Shown: piece by piece, positions 1-8,010 of the stretch | How the letters are laid out: every line of letters starts with the position of its first letter | How positions within the stretch are numbered: position 1 is the stretch's first letter | Assembly (NCBI RefSeq): GCF_001426525.1 | Contig: NZ_LMEW01000031.1 | Span: 470,091-534,090 of the forward strand | Length of the DNA: 64,000 nt | Reading direction: 5' to 3' | Source of the DNA: Massilia sp. Root133 | GTDB taxonomy: Bacteria; Pseudomonadota; Gammaproteobacteria; Burkholderiales; Burkholderiaceae_D | Position numbers and translations under genes: made by a program | The notes under the pieces: generated by a model | The model's database searches: none | The model's input: the letters and a program-made list of their open reading frames with translations, nothing else | What the model was told of the DNA's origin: nothing

Positions 1-571
1 CGCGGTCCGTCACGTCGAGGCTCGCGTTGCCCTCGCGCGCGAGGTCGAGCAGCTGGGCGCGCGAAAAGACCTGGCCGGGGCGGCGCGCCAGCGCGGCCAG
101 GATGCCGTATTCGGTCGGCGTCAGGTCGAGCGCCTTGCCGTGGATGGCGATGCGGCGGGCGAGCGTATCGACGGCGACGACCGGCGCGGGACGCCCCGCG
201 CGGCGCAGGATCGCCTTGATGCGCGCGACGAGTTCGCGCGGGCTGAACGGCTTGCACAGGTAATCGTCGGCGCCCGCCTCGAGGCCCAGCAGGCGGTCGA
301 TTTCTTCCACGCGCGCCGTCACCATCACGACGGGCAGGCCGGCCAGCAGCGGGTTCGCATCGGCCCGCAGCGCGCGGCACAGGGACAGCCCGTCGAGCCC
401 CGGCAGCATCAGGTCCAGTACGACCAGCGCGGGCTGATCGCGCCGCAGCGCCTCCAGCGCGGCGGCGCCGTCGCCGCACACGTCGGCCGTGTAGCCGGCC
501 GCGCGCGCGTAGTCGGCCACCAGCGCAGCCAGTTCCGGCTCGTCCTCGACGATGACGATGCGGTCGCTCAT
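1..571 (-). CDS. OmpR-family response regulator, BaeR-like (3' end outside window)
   Basis: DNA-binding response regulator, partner of the histidine kinase encoded just upstream on the same strand. My translation gives an N-terminal receiver domain with the acidic pair ED/E at residues 9-11, the phospho-acceptor Asp in VVLDLMLPG (about residue 53), a MVTA motif and the conserved Lys in YLCKPF. A winged-helix output domain then begins and is cut at the window edge. The stretch EEIDRLLGLEAGADDY strongly resembles BaeR, so the pair may sense envelope stress, but the stimulus is inference. The ATG overlaps the TGA of the kinase gene by 4 bp (ATGA), indicating translational coupling. At least 190 codons are visible of a family length near 235. 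Confidence 0.9.
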   Translation of the reverse strand, partial: MSDRIVIVEDEPELAALVADYARAAGYTADVCGDGAAALEALRRDQPALVVLDLMLPGLDGLSLCRALRADANPLLAGLPVVMVTARVEEIDRLLGLEAGADDYLCKPFSPRELVARIKAILRRAGRPAPVVAVDTLARRIAIHGKALDLTPTEYGILAALARRPGQVFSRAQLLDLAREGNASLDVTDR

Positions 572-2088
572 GCCGGGTCTCCCGCGCGCGCCAGCGTGAT
601 GGTCGCGCGCAGGCCGCCGGTCGGCGCGTGCGCGAAGGCGAGCGTGCCGCCCTGGGCTTCCACGAGGCGCCGGCACAGCGCGAGCCCGAGGCCGGCGCCG
701 CCGTGGGCGCGGCTGCGCGACGCGTCCACGCGATAGAAACGGTCGCCGAGGTGCGCCAGCGCGCCGTCCGGGACGCCGGGCGCGCTGTCGTCCAGGTGCA
801 GCCGGATGCCGCGGCCGTCCGCCTGCGCATGCAGGTGGATGCGGCCGCCGGCAGCCGTGTAGCGCAGGCTGTTCTCGAACAGGTTGGCGAGCACCTGGCG
901 CATGCGGTCGGGGTCCGCCATGACTTGTGCCGCTACCGGGCCGGGGCCGAAATCGAGCGCGAGGCCAGCTTGTTTGAACCGTTCTTCGAAACCGCGCGCC
1001 TCGGCGCATGCGAGCGTCCACAGGTCGAGCGCGACCGGCTTGCATTCGAGCGCGCCGACGTCGGCGCGCGCCAGCGCGTACAGCTCGTCGATCAGTTTAT
1101 TCAGCGCGAGCACCTGGCGCAGCATGGCGTCGAGCGTGTCCGGCGTGGCGCTGCGCACGCCGTCCTGCAGCGCTTCCAGCTGGGCGCGCAGCACGGCCAG
1201 CGGCGTGCGCAATTCGTGCGACGTGTCCGCGACCCATTGGCGGCGTGCCTGCTCCGCGCCGGCCAGCCGGGCCGCGAGGGCGTTGAAGTGGCGCGCGAGG
1301 TCGCCCAGTTCGTCGCTGCGCTGCGCGGGGAGGCGCAGGTCGAAGTGGCCCTCGGACAGTGCCCGGCTGCCCGCCGCCAGTTGCCGGATCGGACTGCGGA
1401 AGTGGCGCGCCAGCAGCACGGCGGCGAGGGCGCTGAGGCCCACCGCGAGCGCGACGATCTGCCACAGGCTGTCGGTGAGCTGCTGCAGGAACGCATAAGC
1501 CAGCGCGTCGCCGGGACGGGCATCGCGGACGACGGCCAGGTAGCCGACCGTGCGGCCGTTCACCTCCAGCGCGCGCCGGACCGTGGCGGCGTCGGGGCCC
1601 GGACGGCGGCCGGCGAGCCAGGCCCCGTTCGCATCGAGCAGCGTGACGCGGCGCGCCAGCGGTAATGGGCCGGGGTCGGGCAGGTCGGGCACGATGGGAA
1701 CGTGCGCCACGCGGGGACCGGGCAGCGGCGGCAGCGGCGGGGCCGGCGGCGCGGGTGGCGCAGGCGGGACGGGCGCGGCCGGTGCGACCGGCATGACCGG
1801 CGTGGCGGAAGGTACCCCATCGTCGCGCAGCCGCTGCAGGCGCGCGAGCTCCGTCGCGATCCAGTCCTGGCGGTCGGTGGCGGGAATGAAACCCCAGCCG
1901 TTGCCGGTGCGGTAACGGCGCGTGAGCGTGGTCGACAGCTCGTCCAGGCGGTCCAGTTCGATGCCGGCGGCGTAGTCGCCGAAGCTGGCCACCACATTCT
2001 GGCGCAGCAGGAATACGGCACAGGCGGCCACGGCGAGGATCGCCAGCAGGACCGAGGCAAACAAGCGATGACCGATCGAGAACTTCAA
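568..2088 (-). CDS. BaeS-like sensor histidine kinase with proline-rich periplasmic insert
   Basis: Membrane histidine kinase of 506 residues. It has an N-terminal transmembrane helix (about residues 9-29), a periplasmic region, a second helix (about 207-228), then HAMP, the dimerisation/phospho-acceptor box with His291 in DTSHELRTPL, an N box (NLFENSLRY) and a G box (GGAGLGLAL). The periplasmic region contains a run of Pro-Ala-Pro-Pro repeats (about residues 93-143), unusual for BaeS. The kinase gene precedes the regulator gene and overlaps it by 4 bp. The family resemblance is to BaeS; the signal sensed is unknown. The GC-rich repetitive proline stretch may be prone to length variation. Confidence 0.9.
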   Translation of the reverse strand: MKFSIGHRLFASVLLAILAVAACAVFLLRQNVVASFGDYAAGIELDRLDELSTTLTRRYRTGNGWGFIPATDRQDWIATELARLQRLRDDGVPSATPVMPVAPAAPVPPAPPAPPAPPLPPLPGPRVAHVPIVPDLPDPGPLPLARRVTLLDANGAWLAGRRPGPDAATVRRALEVNGRTVGYLAVVRDARPGDALAYAFLQQLTDSLWQIVALAVGLSALAAVLLARHFRSPIRQLAAGSRALSEGHFDLRLPAQRSDELGDLARHFNALAARLAGAEQARRQWVADTSHELRTPLAVLRAQLEALQDGVRSATPDTLDAMLRQVLALNKLIDELYALARADVGALECKPVALDLWTLACAEARGFEERFKQAGLALDFGPGPVAAQVMADPDRMRQVLANLFENSLRYTAAGGRIHLHAQADGRGIRLHLDDSAPGVPDGALAHLGDRFYRVDASRSRAHGGAGLGLALCRRLVEAQGGTLAFAHAPTGGLRATITLARAGDPA

Positions 2089-2292
2089 GGCGGAATGTGC
2101 AGGAATTGACGAAGAGGCATTTTAGGGCAAATTAGTGTGGTAAATACGACGTGATAGCGCGCGTCTACCCGATTAGGCTGGACAGTATGTTGATTTTGCG
2201 CGAATGATGACATGTATCCAGAATGCAGCTATATTTTCCTCAAATAAAATCGGCCAGCGAGTCAATAGAGCCGACCACCCGGGAGACAAGTT
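2089..2292. other. divergent intergenic region between kinase and chemoreceptor genes
   Basis: About 200 bp, clearly more AT-rich than the flanking genes, separating two divergently transcribed units. It should hold both promoters. I could not assign convincing -35/-10 pairs. A GGGAGA Shine-Dalgarno lies just before the ATG of the rightward gene. Confidence 0.5.
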
Positions 2293-3732
2293 ATGTTGAA
2301 TTGGTTGAAAACGACGCTCATACCGTCCGCGTCGGCGTTCGCGCCGACCGGACGGTCCGGCATGACGGCCCGCGTCCGCAGCCTGGTGCTGAATGCGCGC
2401 GACGGCAGCATCCGCACGGCGATCAACGCGGCGCGCCTGCGCAAGGAAGTCGACCAGTCGCTCGACAAGGCGCGCCAGCAGTACACGGCGTCGCGCGAGC
2501 TGGCGGCGTCGGCGCGCGAGGTGACGGCGCTGTCGGCCAGCGTGAAGGCCGGCACGGACGACATCGCGGGGACGGCGGGCCGTAACCTGGCCGTGGCGCG
2601 CGCGTCGATGGACGAGTTGTCGCACCTGGAAGCGCGCATGCGCGCGATCGAGGAAAAGGTGGATGGCTTCGCGCGCACCGTCGGGCAGCTGGACCACCAT
2701 GCCCGCTCGATCAGCGAGTTCGGCGGCATCATCCAGCGCATCGCCAACCAGACCAACCTCCTGGCCATCAACGCCGCGATCGAAGCGGCGCGCGCGGGCG
2801 AAGCCGGCCGCGGTTTCGCCGTCGTCGCGGCCGAGGTGCGGCGCCTGTCGCAGCTGGTCAACGAAGAGACGACCAAGATCGCGGGCGTCAACAGCGAGAT
2901 GCGCACGCTCGTCGAGTCGACCACCGGCGCCACCCAGGAGATCCTGGAAGGCGTGAACGTGTCGGCCCGCGAGGTCGGCCTCGCCGCCGGCCACTTCAAG
3001 ACCTTCGTCGCCGATTTCGAGCGCATGACGGGCACCGTCAACGAGATGGCAGTGGCGATGCAGTCGCTGGACAGCATCAGCCAGTCGATCGGCCGCCAGG
3101 TCACGGACATGGCGACGAATGCGTCGGAGACGGGTAAATCGATGGCCGACGCGTCGCGCCGCGTCGACGAAGTGCGCGCGACCACCGAGGAAATGCAGGG
3201 CGTACTGGCCGAGTTCCGCACGGGCGGCACGACGTTCGACGGCCTGGTGGAAGCGACGACCCAGCTGCGCGACGCCGTCGGCCGCTGCCTCGCCGGCCAC
3301 CTGGCGCGCGGCGCGGACATCTTCGACCAGGACTACCGCCCGATCGAAGGTTCGGATCCGCCGCGCTTCACGACGGGCTACGACCGCGCCGTCGAGCGCG
3401 ACCTGCAGGCGCTGTACGACCGCGTCCTGTCCGACCTGCCCGGGTGCACTTACGCGCTGTCCGTGGACACGCGCGGCTACGCGCCCACGCACAACAGCAA
3501 GTTCTCGCAGACGCCGACGGGCCAGCGCGAGCACGATCTCGTCTACTGCCGCAATAAACGCATCTTCGACGACCCGGTGGGCGCGAAGCTGGCCGCCAAC
3601 CGCAAGCCGTTCCTGTTCCAGACCTATCTGCGCGATACGGGGGAGGTGATCAACGACCTGTCGATGCCGCTCGAGATCGGCGGCCGGCATTGGGGGGCGG
3701 TGCGGGTCGGGTTCGATTCGTCGAAACTCTAG
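2293..3732 (+). CDS. soluble methyl-accepting chemotaxis protein with C-terminal sensor domain
   Basis: 479-residue chemoreceptor without any evident transmembrane segment. A long helical region (about residues 40-330) contains the MCP hairpin tip, recognisable as QRIANQTNLLAINAAIEAAR followed by GRGFAVVAAEVRRLS, which binds CheA/CheW. The last roughly 130 residues form a separate globular domain with alternating hydrophobic strands ending in GGRHWGAVRVGFD, which looks like a single-Cache-type sensor placed after the signalling domain. The protein is probably cytoplasmic. It is preceded by GGGAGA and an ATG at good spacing. The domain order (signal domain first, sensor last) is the unusual point. 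The ligand is unknown. Confidence 0.88.
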   Translation: MLNWLKTTLIPSASAFAPTGRSGMTARVRSLVLNARDGSIRTAINAARLRKEVDQSLDKARQQYTASRELAASAREVTALSASVKAGTDDIAGTAGRNLAVARASMDELSHLEARMRAIEEKVDGFARTVGQLDHHARSISEFGGIIQRIANQTNLLAINAAIEAARAGEAGRGFAVVAAEVRRLSQLVNEETTKIAGVNSEMRTLVESTTGATQEILEGVNVSAREVGLAAGHFKTFVADFERMTGTVNEMAVAMQSLDSISQSIGRQVTDMATNASETGKSMADASRRVDEVRATTEEMQGVLAEFRTGGTTFDGLVEATTQLRDAVGRCLAGHLARGADIFDQDYRPIEGSDPPRFTTGYDRAVERDLQALYDRVLSDLPGCTYALSVDTRGYAPTHNSKFSQTPTGQREHDLVYCRNKRIFDDPVGAKLAANRKPFLFQTYLRDTGEVINDLSMPLEIGGRHWGAVRVGFDSSKL

Positions 3733-3912
3733 AATCCCGTCGTTCGCGGGCAGGCGGGAACCCAATTTGCACGCGCCATCGCTGCGCATGCAGAACCTGG
3801 ATCCCCGCCTGCGCGGGGATGACGTTCGGGGTGTGGGGTGCGGTGCGGTGCGGGTCGGGTTCGATTCGTCGAAACTCTAGAATCCCGTCGTTCCCGCGCA
3901 GGCGGGAACCCA
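3699..3912 (+). repeat. direct duplication of the end of the chemoreceptor gene
   Basis: A 66-bp segment at 3699-3764, covering the last codons, stop codon and first hairpin arm after the chemoreceptor gene, recurs at 3847-3912 with only two mismatches, 148 bp downstream. The second copy includes the same terminal codons and TAG. It seems to have arisen when a repeat element was duplicated together with flanking coding sequence. Confidence 0.85.
3738..3824. repeat. bipartite intergenic hairpin element, copy 1
   Basis: Starts with CGTCGTTCGCGGGCAGGCGG and ends with the inverted arm CCCCGCCTGCGCGGGGATGACG. Each arm is itself a small hairpin, and the outer ends are inverted copies. The same architecture recurs seven more times in this window. 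Confidence 0.8.
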
Positions 3913-3965
3913 TAATGAAGCACCGAAGTCACTCAGCATGGATTCCCGCGTGCGCGGGAATGACG
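3886..3965. repeat. bipartite intergenic hairpin element, copy 2
   Basis: Arms CGTCGTTCCCGCGCAGGCGG and GATTCCCGCGTGCGCGGGAA TGACG flank a core of about 30 bp containing CTCAGCATG. It ends immediately before the stop codon of the convergent fadL-like gene, so it may serve as a bidirectional terminator. Confidence 0.8.
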
Positions 3966-3970
3966 GGTGG

Positions 3971-5383
3971 TCAGAACTTGTAGTTGTACGCCAGGCCAAG
4001 CAACTGCATGCGCGTCTTCCACGTGCCGCGCGTCGTCTCGCCGTTGCCGGTGCAGCCCGTCATCACGGGATTGCAGTTGTTCGTGTAGTTGCCGCTCGCG
4101 TCGTTGAAGTGCAGCCAGCTGTAGGCCAGGTCCAGCGACGACGCCGGAGTCAGCTTCCAGTTCGCGCCGAACGACAGTTGCAGGCGGTCGGCGTCCGGCA
4201 GCGCCGCGTGGCGCAGCGTGTCGCCGCGGACCGGGGCGTCGTCGTGGGCGATGCCGCCGCGCAGGGTCACGGCGTCGTTCAGCGCATAGTTCGCGCCCAG
4301 CGCCACGCGCACGGTGTTCTTCCACTGCTGGCGGATCACGAGGTCGCCCTCGTTGGTGCCGACGAACTGGATGTTGATGTCCTGCATGCGCGAGTTGCGC
4401 GTCCACGTCACGTCGGCCATGCCGGCCCATTTCGCATCGAACTGGTGGAAGGCGTTCAGCGACAGCGTCTCCGGCGTGCTGACGTCCACGCGCGCGGCGG
4501 AATTCACGTGGTGCGAGGCGCCCTGTAGCACCTTGTTGACCACGGCGTCGCTCGTCACCGTCGAGAAGTCCCACACCGCGCCGCCTTTCAGTTCATGCTT
4601 GATCGACGAGCGGTAGGCGATGCCGAAGCGGGTATCCGGCGTCGGCGAGTACATGTAGCCCACGTTGAAGCCATAACCCCAGTCCTTGCCCTCCACGCCC
4701 GCGTGCGCGTCGCCCGCGGTCGCGAGTGCGGCCGGGTTGCCGCCCAGGGAAGCGATCTGGCGCACCAGCGCGGCGCCGCTGCCCGCGGCCTGCGCGGCGG
4801 CGATCGAGCCCGGCACGTCCACGCCCTGGCGCAGGCTCGCCTTCATGTGTTCGACGGAGATGCCGAAACCGAAGCTGTGCTGCTCGGAGAGCCTGAAGGC
4901 CACCGACGGGTTGATGTTGATGGACTCCAGCTTGATGTTGGTGAGCGAGTAGCGGCCCGACCAGTTGTCGTCGTAATCCAGCTTGGTGCCGTACGGGACG
5001 AACACGCCGACGCCGGCGGTCCACTGGCTGTCAATTTTCTGGCTGTAGTACAGCGTCGGCGCGGCCACGACGCCCGGCGCGTAGTCGTCCTGCGATTTCA
5101 CGCCGCCGGTCGAGGTCTTCGTGAAGCGGGTCGAGCCGGCATCCTGGAACGTCGAATGCGGGACGACGGCGGTGATGCCGCCGACGATCTGGCGGCCTTC
5201 CAGGCGCGACAGGCCGGCCGGGTTGGCGAAGATGGTGGATGCATCGGCGGCTTCGGCGCCGTTGGCTTCCGCCGTGCCCTGGGCGGACACGCTCTGGGAG
5301 CCGAAGCGGTAGCCGGAAGCGGTCGCGTCGAGCGACGCGCCCAGGGCCAGGGCGACGAGCAGGGTCAGGTGTTTCTGGTTCAT
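3971..5383 (-). CDS. FadL/OmpP1/TodX-family outer-membrane hydrophobic-substrate transporter
   Basis: 470-residue outer-membrane beta-barrel, predicted to import long-chain fatty acids or other hydrophobic compounds. Residues 1-23 are a signal peptide. The mature N terminus has the family's hatch signature, with SVSAQGTAEANG and an NPAG motif at residues 54-57. The C terminus ends in alternating aromatic residues and a final Phe (NYKF), as expected for BAM-dependent insertion. I chose the internal Met (MNQKHL) because it starts a good signal peptide; a longer reading frame adds 25 proline-rich residues without support. It is a monocistronic-looking gene converging on the chemoreceptor. The substrate cannot be read from sequence. 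Confidence 0.92.
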   Translation of the reverse strand: MNQKHLTLLVALALGASLDATASGYRFGSQSVSAQGTAEANGAEAADASTIFANPAGLSRLEGRQIVGGITAVVPHSTFQDAGSTRFTKTSTGGVKSQDDYAPGVVAAPTLYYSQKIDSQWTAGVGVFVPYGTKLDYDDNWSGRYSLTNIKLESININPSVAFRLSEQHSFGFGISVEHMKASLRQGVDVPGSIAAAQAAGSGAALVRQIASLGGNPAALATAGDAHAGVEGKDWGYGFNVGYMYSPTPDTRFGIAYRSSIKHELKGGAVWDFSTVTSDAVVNKVLQGASHHVNSAARVDVSTPETLSLNAFHQFDAKWAGMADVTWTRNSRMQDINIQFVGTNEGDLVIRQQWKNTVRVALGANYALNDAVTLRGGIAHDDAPVRGDTLRHAALPDADRLQLSFGANWKLTPASSLDLAYSWLHFNDASGNYTNNCNPVMTGCTGNGETTRGTWKTRMQLLGLAYNYKF

Positions 5384-5506
5384 CGGTCTCACTCCAAGTA
5401 TCGATTCGTAGCCCGCCCCCCGGACCGGAAGGGCCGGGGGCGGCGGGAGCCGAAGCATACACCATTTCGTACGACCGTTCTATTTCTGTTGTGTGGAGAA
5501 CACGGG

Positions 5507-6703
5507 TCAGGGATGGAGCAGGCGCAGGTCGACCTGCTGCGCCATCACGCGGTAGCCGGCGTCGTTCGGATGCAGGTGGTCGCCGCTGTCGTAGGCGGGA
5601 TTCAGGCGGGAGGGTTGTTCCGGGTCGCGCAGGGCGGCGTCGAAATCGACGACGGCATCGAACACGCCGGCCGTGCGGATCCACGCGTTCAGCGCCAGGC
5701 GGTCGCGCTCCGCGTCTGCCGACCAGAAGTCCTTCGTGCCGGCGAACGGAAGCAGGGTGCCGGCCCAGATTTTCACGCCGCGCGCGCGGGCCCGCCCGGC
5801 CAGCTTGCGCATGCCGGCCTCGATCTGCCCGACCGTGACCCGGTCGGCCGGCGCAGCCAGCAGGCGCGCGGCCGTGATGTCGTTGACGCCTTCGTGCAGC
5901 AGCACCCAACGCACGCCGGGCTTGTCGAGGGTGTCGCGGTCGAAGCGGGCCAGCACGCTGGGGCCGACGTACGGTGTCGACGCATCGTTCAGGATGCGGT
6001 TGCCGGCGATGCCCTCGTTCGCGATGCCGATGGTAGCCAGCGCCGGCTCGGCCTGCAGGCGGGCGGCCAGCGCGTCCGGCCAGCCCGCCTCCTCGGCGCC
6101 GACGCCGTCCGCGATCGAGTCGCCGATGACGGCCAGCGTGCGGCCAGTGTCCGGTCCGAGGACCTCCACGTCGCTGAGCAAATAGAGGTTGTCGTCCGTG
6201 GCGGCCGAGGGGAAGTCGGCGGCACCGGTGACGTCGCCGGCCGCCTTCAGGTACGTCGGCCGCAGCACGAAGCCGTGGACCGTCGATACGGGCACCGGCG
6301 CCGGCAGGTACAGGCTGACCGCGAGCGGCTGCAGCGCGGCCACGGCGAGGTCGACGGGATCCGACAGCGCGCTCGAACCCGCCGCGATCGTGACCGCCGG
6401 CCGGCCGCCGAACAGCAGCGGGCGATCGCTGCCCGCCGCCACGCGCGCGCCGCCCGCGGACAGTCCCACGTGCGCCGCGCCCACGTGCAGCGGCTGCGTG
6501 CCGAACAGGTTCGACAGGCGGATGCGCATGCGGGTGCCTTTCGTGGTCGTGCGCACGACCTGGCGCAGGGTCTGCGCGGGCAGCGCCGGTCCCGCGGAGT
6601 CGGGCGCGGACGACCAGCCGGTGCGCCAGCCTTCGTCCGCTGCGGTGGCGGTGGTGGCAAGCAGGGCGGAAAAGAGCAGGGCGGCGAGCGCGCGTCCGGT
6701 CAT
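5507..6703 (-). CDS. secreted SGNH/GDSL-family hydrolase (esterase/lipase)
   Basis: 398-residue serine esterase. A signal peptide covers about residues 1-21 (ending ATA-AD). Block I is AVIGDSIADG with the nucleophile Ser196. A GN in GIAGNRIL forms the oxyanion block, HEGVNDI is the block III equivalent, and DHLHPNDAG near the C terminus supplies the Asp-x-x-His pair. The N-terminal ~170 residues form a beta-rich domain typical of the larger SGNH hydrolases that act on esters of sugars or polymers. The ATG at 6703 has GGAG 8 bases upstream; an upstream ATG at 6742 is less likely because it lengthens the signal peptide without an RBS. The substrate is unknown. Confidence 0.9.
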   Translation of the reverse strand: MTGRALAALLFSALLATTATAADEGWRTGWSSAPDSAGPALPAQTLRQVVRTTTKGTRMRIRLSNLFGTQPLHVGAAHVGLSAGGARVAAGSDRPLLFGGRPAVTIAAGSSALSDPVDLAVAALQPLAVSLYLPAPVPVSTVHGFVLRPTYLKAAGDVTGAADFPSAATDDNLYLLSDVEVLGPDTGRTLAVIGDSIADGVGAEEAGWPDALAARLQAEPALATIGIANEGIAGNRILNDASTPYVGPSVLARFDRDTLDKPGVRWVLLHEGVNDITAARLLAAPADRVTVGQIEAGMRKLAGRARARGVKIWAGTLLPFAGTKDFWSADAERDRLALNAWIRTAGVFDAVVDFDAALRDPEQPSRLNPAYDSGDHLHPNDAGYRVMAQQVDLRLLHP

Positions 6704-6773
6704 GGTGACTCCAGCGAGAGGGTGGGACAGCGATGCTGGCATCGGCCTCCCGCTGGCGCAACTGACACTTGTG

Positions 6774-8009
6774 TTAGCAATACGTCGTCAGGTCGACGAT
6801 GCGGTAGCTGGCCCGTTCGCCGCCATCGTCCGTCATGATGAACGCGCCGGCACCGAGGCGGTACAACTGCCCGCCGCCGGCCGGGATCATCACGTGCACG
6901 CGCGCGGCCACGCACGCCACGCGGCGCTCGCCCGCGCGCACGACCAGCACCTGGCCGTCCTCCGCCGGCACGTGGTTCGGACGGCGCAGGTCGATGACGG
7001 CAATGGTCTGGTCGCCCCAGCGCATCGTCGCGCCGGGCGTGTCGACCAGCGGCAGCACGCGTTCCAGCGCATCGAGCGGCGTGGCGGCGAGGCCGTCCGC
7101 GTCGAACACGACGTACGCGGCGTCGTTCGGCTTGCCGGCACGCGCCTGCGCCGGGGCGGCGGCGTGCGCGGACCGCGACAGATCCGCCTCGGGACGGCGT
7201 GCGAACAGCGCCGCCACGTCGACCAGCCGGACCTCGGCGCCATCGTCGTCGTAGACCGTCGCGGCCGGAACGAAATCCGCCAGGCGCAGGGTCGCGCGCA
7301 CGGGCACGCCGAGCGCGAGGCCGTCGTGTTCCAGCACGGCGAGCAGGCCCGCGCCGACGTCCCCGAGGGCGGGGTCGACCGCGGCCGGCGGCACGATGGC
7401 CAGGTGCCGGCCGCGCCACGTGCACCACGCGCCGTCGCCGATCGCCGCGCGTGACGGCATCGCGATCACTTCGGCGAGCGCGCCGGCCGGCACGCCCAGG
7501 CGCAGCGTGCCCGCATCGAGCACGGCATACGTGCGCCTGTCGTGCGCGGCCGGTGGCGGAGGCGACCCGGACGCCATTGCCGCGCCGCCGTGCCACGCGC
7601 AGGCCAGCGCGGCGAGCCGGCCGACGTCCAGCACGTTCAGGACACGTCCCGTCTCCGGCGAGCGCGCCACGCTGTGGAACACCTCGTCCGCATCGTCGTC
7701 GTGATGCAGCCGTGTCACCGCATCGGATGCCACGTCGACCAGCCCGCCGACGGCCGACACGCGCAGCCCCAGCAGGCGTCCGCCGTCGCGCAGGATCAGG
7801 ATGCGTCCGTCCTGCCGTTCGCCCGTCTCGACCCAGCGCGCGAGGTCGACGACGGGCACCAGCACGCCGCCGTGGTCCACGACGCCGGCCAGCGCGCCCG
7901 CGCGGCGGGGCGGGGCGGCCAATGCGTCCGGCTGCGGCAATGCCTGCACGACGGCGTCCGCCGCGATGCCCACGTCCACGGCGTCGATGCGCACTTCTGC
8001 CAGGCGCAT
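6774..8009 (-). CDS. triple CheW-domain protein
   Basis: 411 residues made almost wholly of three CheW-like domains, roughly residues 1-140, 160-280 and 300-411. Each has the SH3-like pattern of short strands (for example GVLVPVVDLARW, TLRLGVPAGALAEVI, TIAVIDLRRP). CheW couples chemoreceptors to CheA. A single polypeptide with three such domains could bridge several receptors or kinases, but this is inference. The second and third domains are divergent. The ATG follows the TGA of the adjoining chemoreceptor gene with one base between, so the two are co-translated and probably form a dedicated receptor-adaptor pair. No CheA, CheY, CheR or CheB gene is nearby. Confidence 0.85.
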   Translation of the reverse strand: MRLAEVRIDAVDVGIAADAVVQALPQPDALAAPPRRAGALAGVVDHGGVLVPVVDLARWVETGERQDGRILILRDGGRLLGLRVSAVGGLVDVASDAVTRLHHDDDADEVFHSVARSPETGRVLNVLDVGRLAALACAWHGGAAMASGSPPPPAAHDRRTYAVLDAGTLRLGVPAGALAEVIAMPSRAAIGDGAWCTWRGRHLAIVPPAAVDPALGDVGAGLLAVLEHDGLALGVPVRATLRLADFVPAATVYDDDGAEVRLVDVAALFARRPEADLSRSAHAAAPAQARAGKPNDAAYVVFDADGLAATPLDALERVLPLVDTPGATMRWGDQTIAVIDLRRPNHVPAEDGQVLVVRAGERRVACVAARVHVMIPAGGGQLYRLGAGAFIMTDDGGERASYRIVDLTTYC

Positions 8010-8010
8010 G

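Noticed and set aside
4595..6838. A 747-codon plus-strand frame across the fadL-like and SGNH hydrolase genes
   Set aside because: It is antisense to two well-supported genes and has low-complexity Arg/Ala/Val composition.
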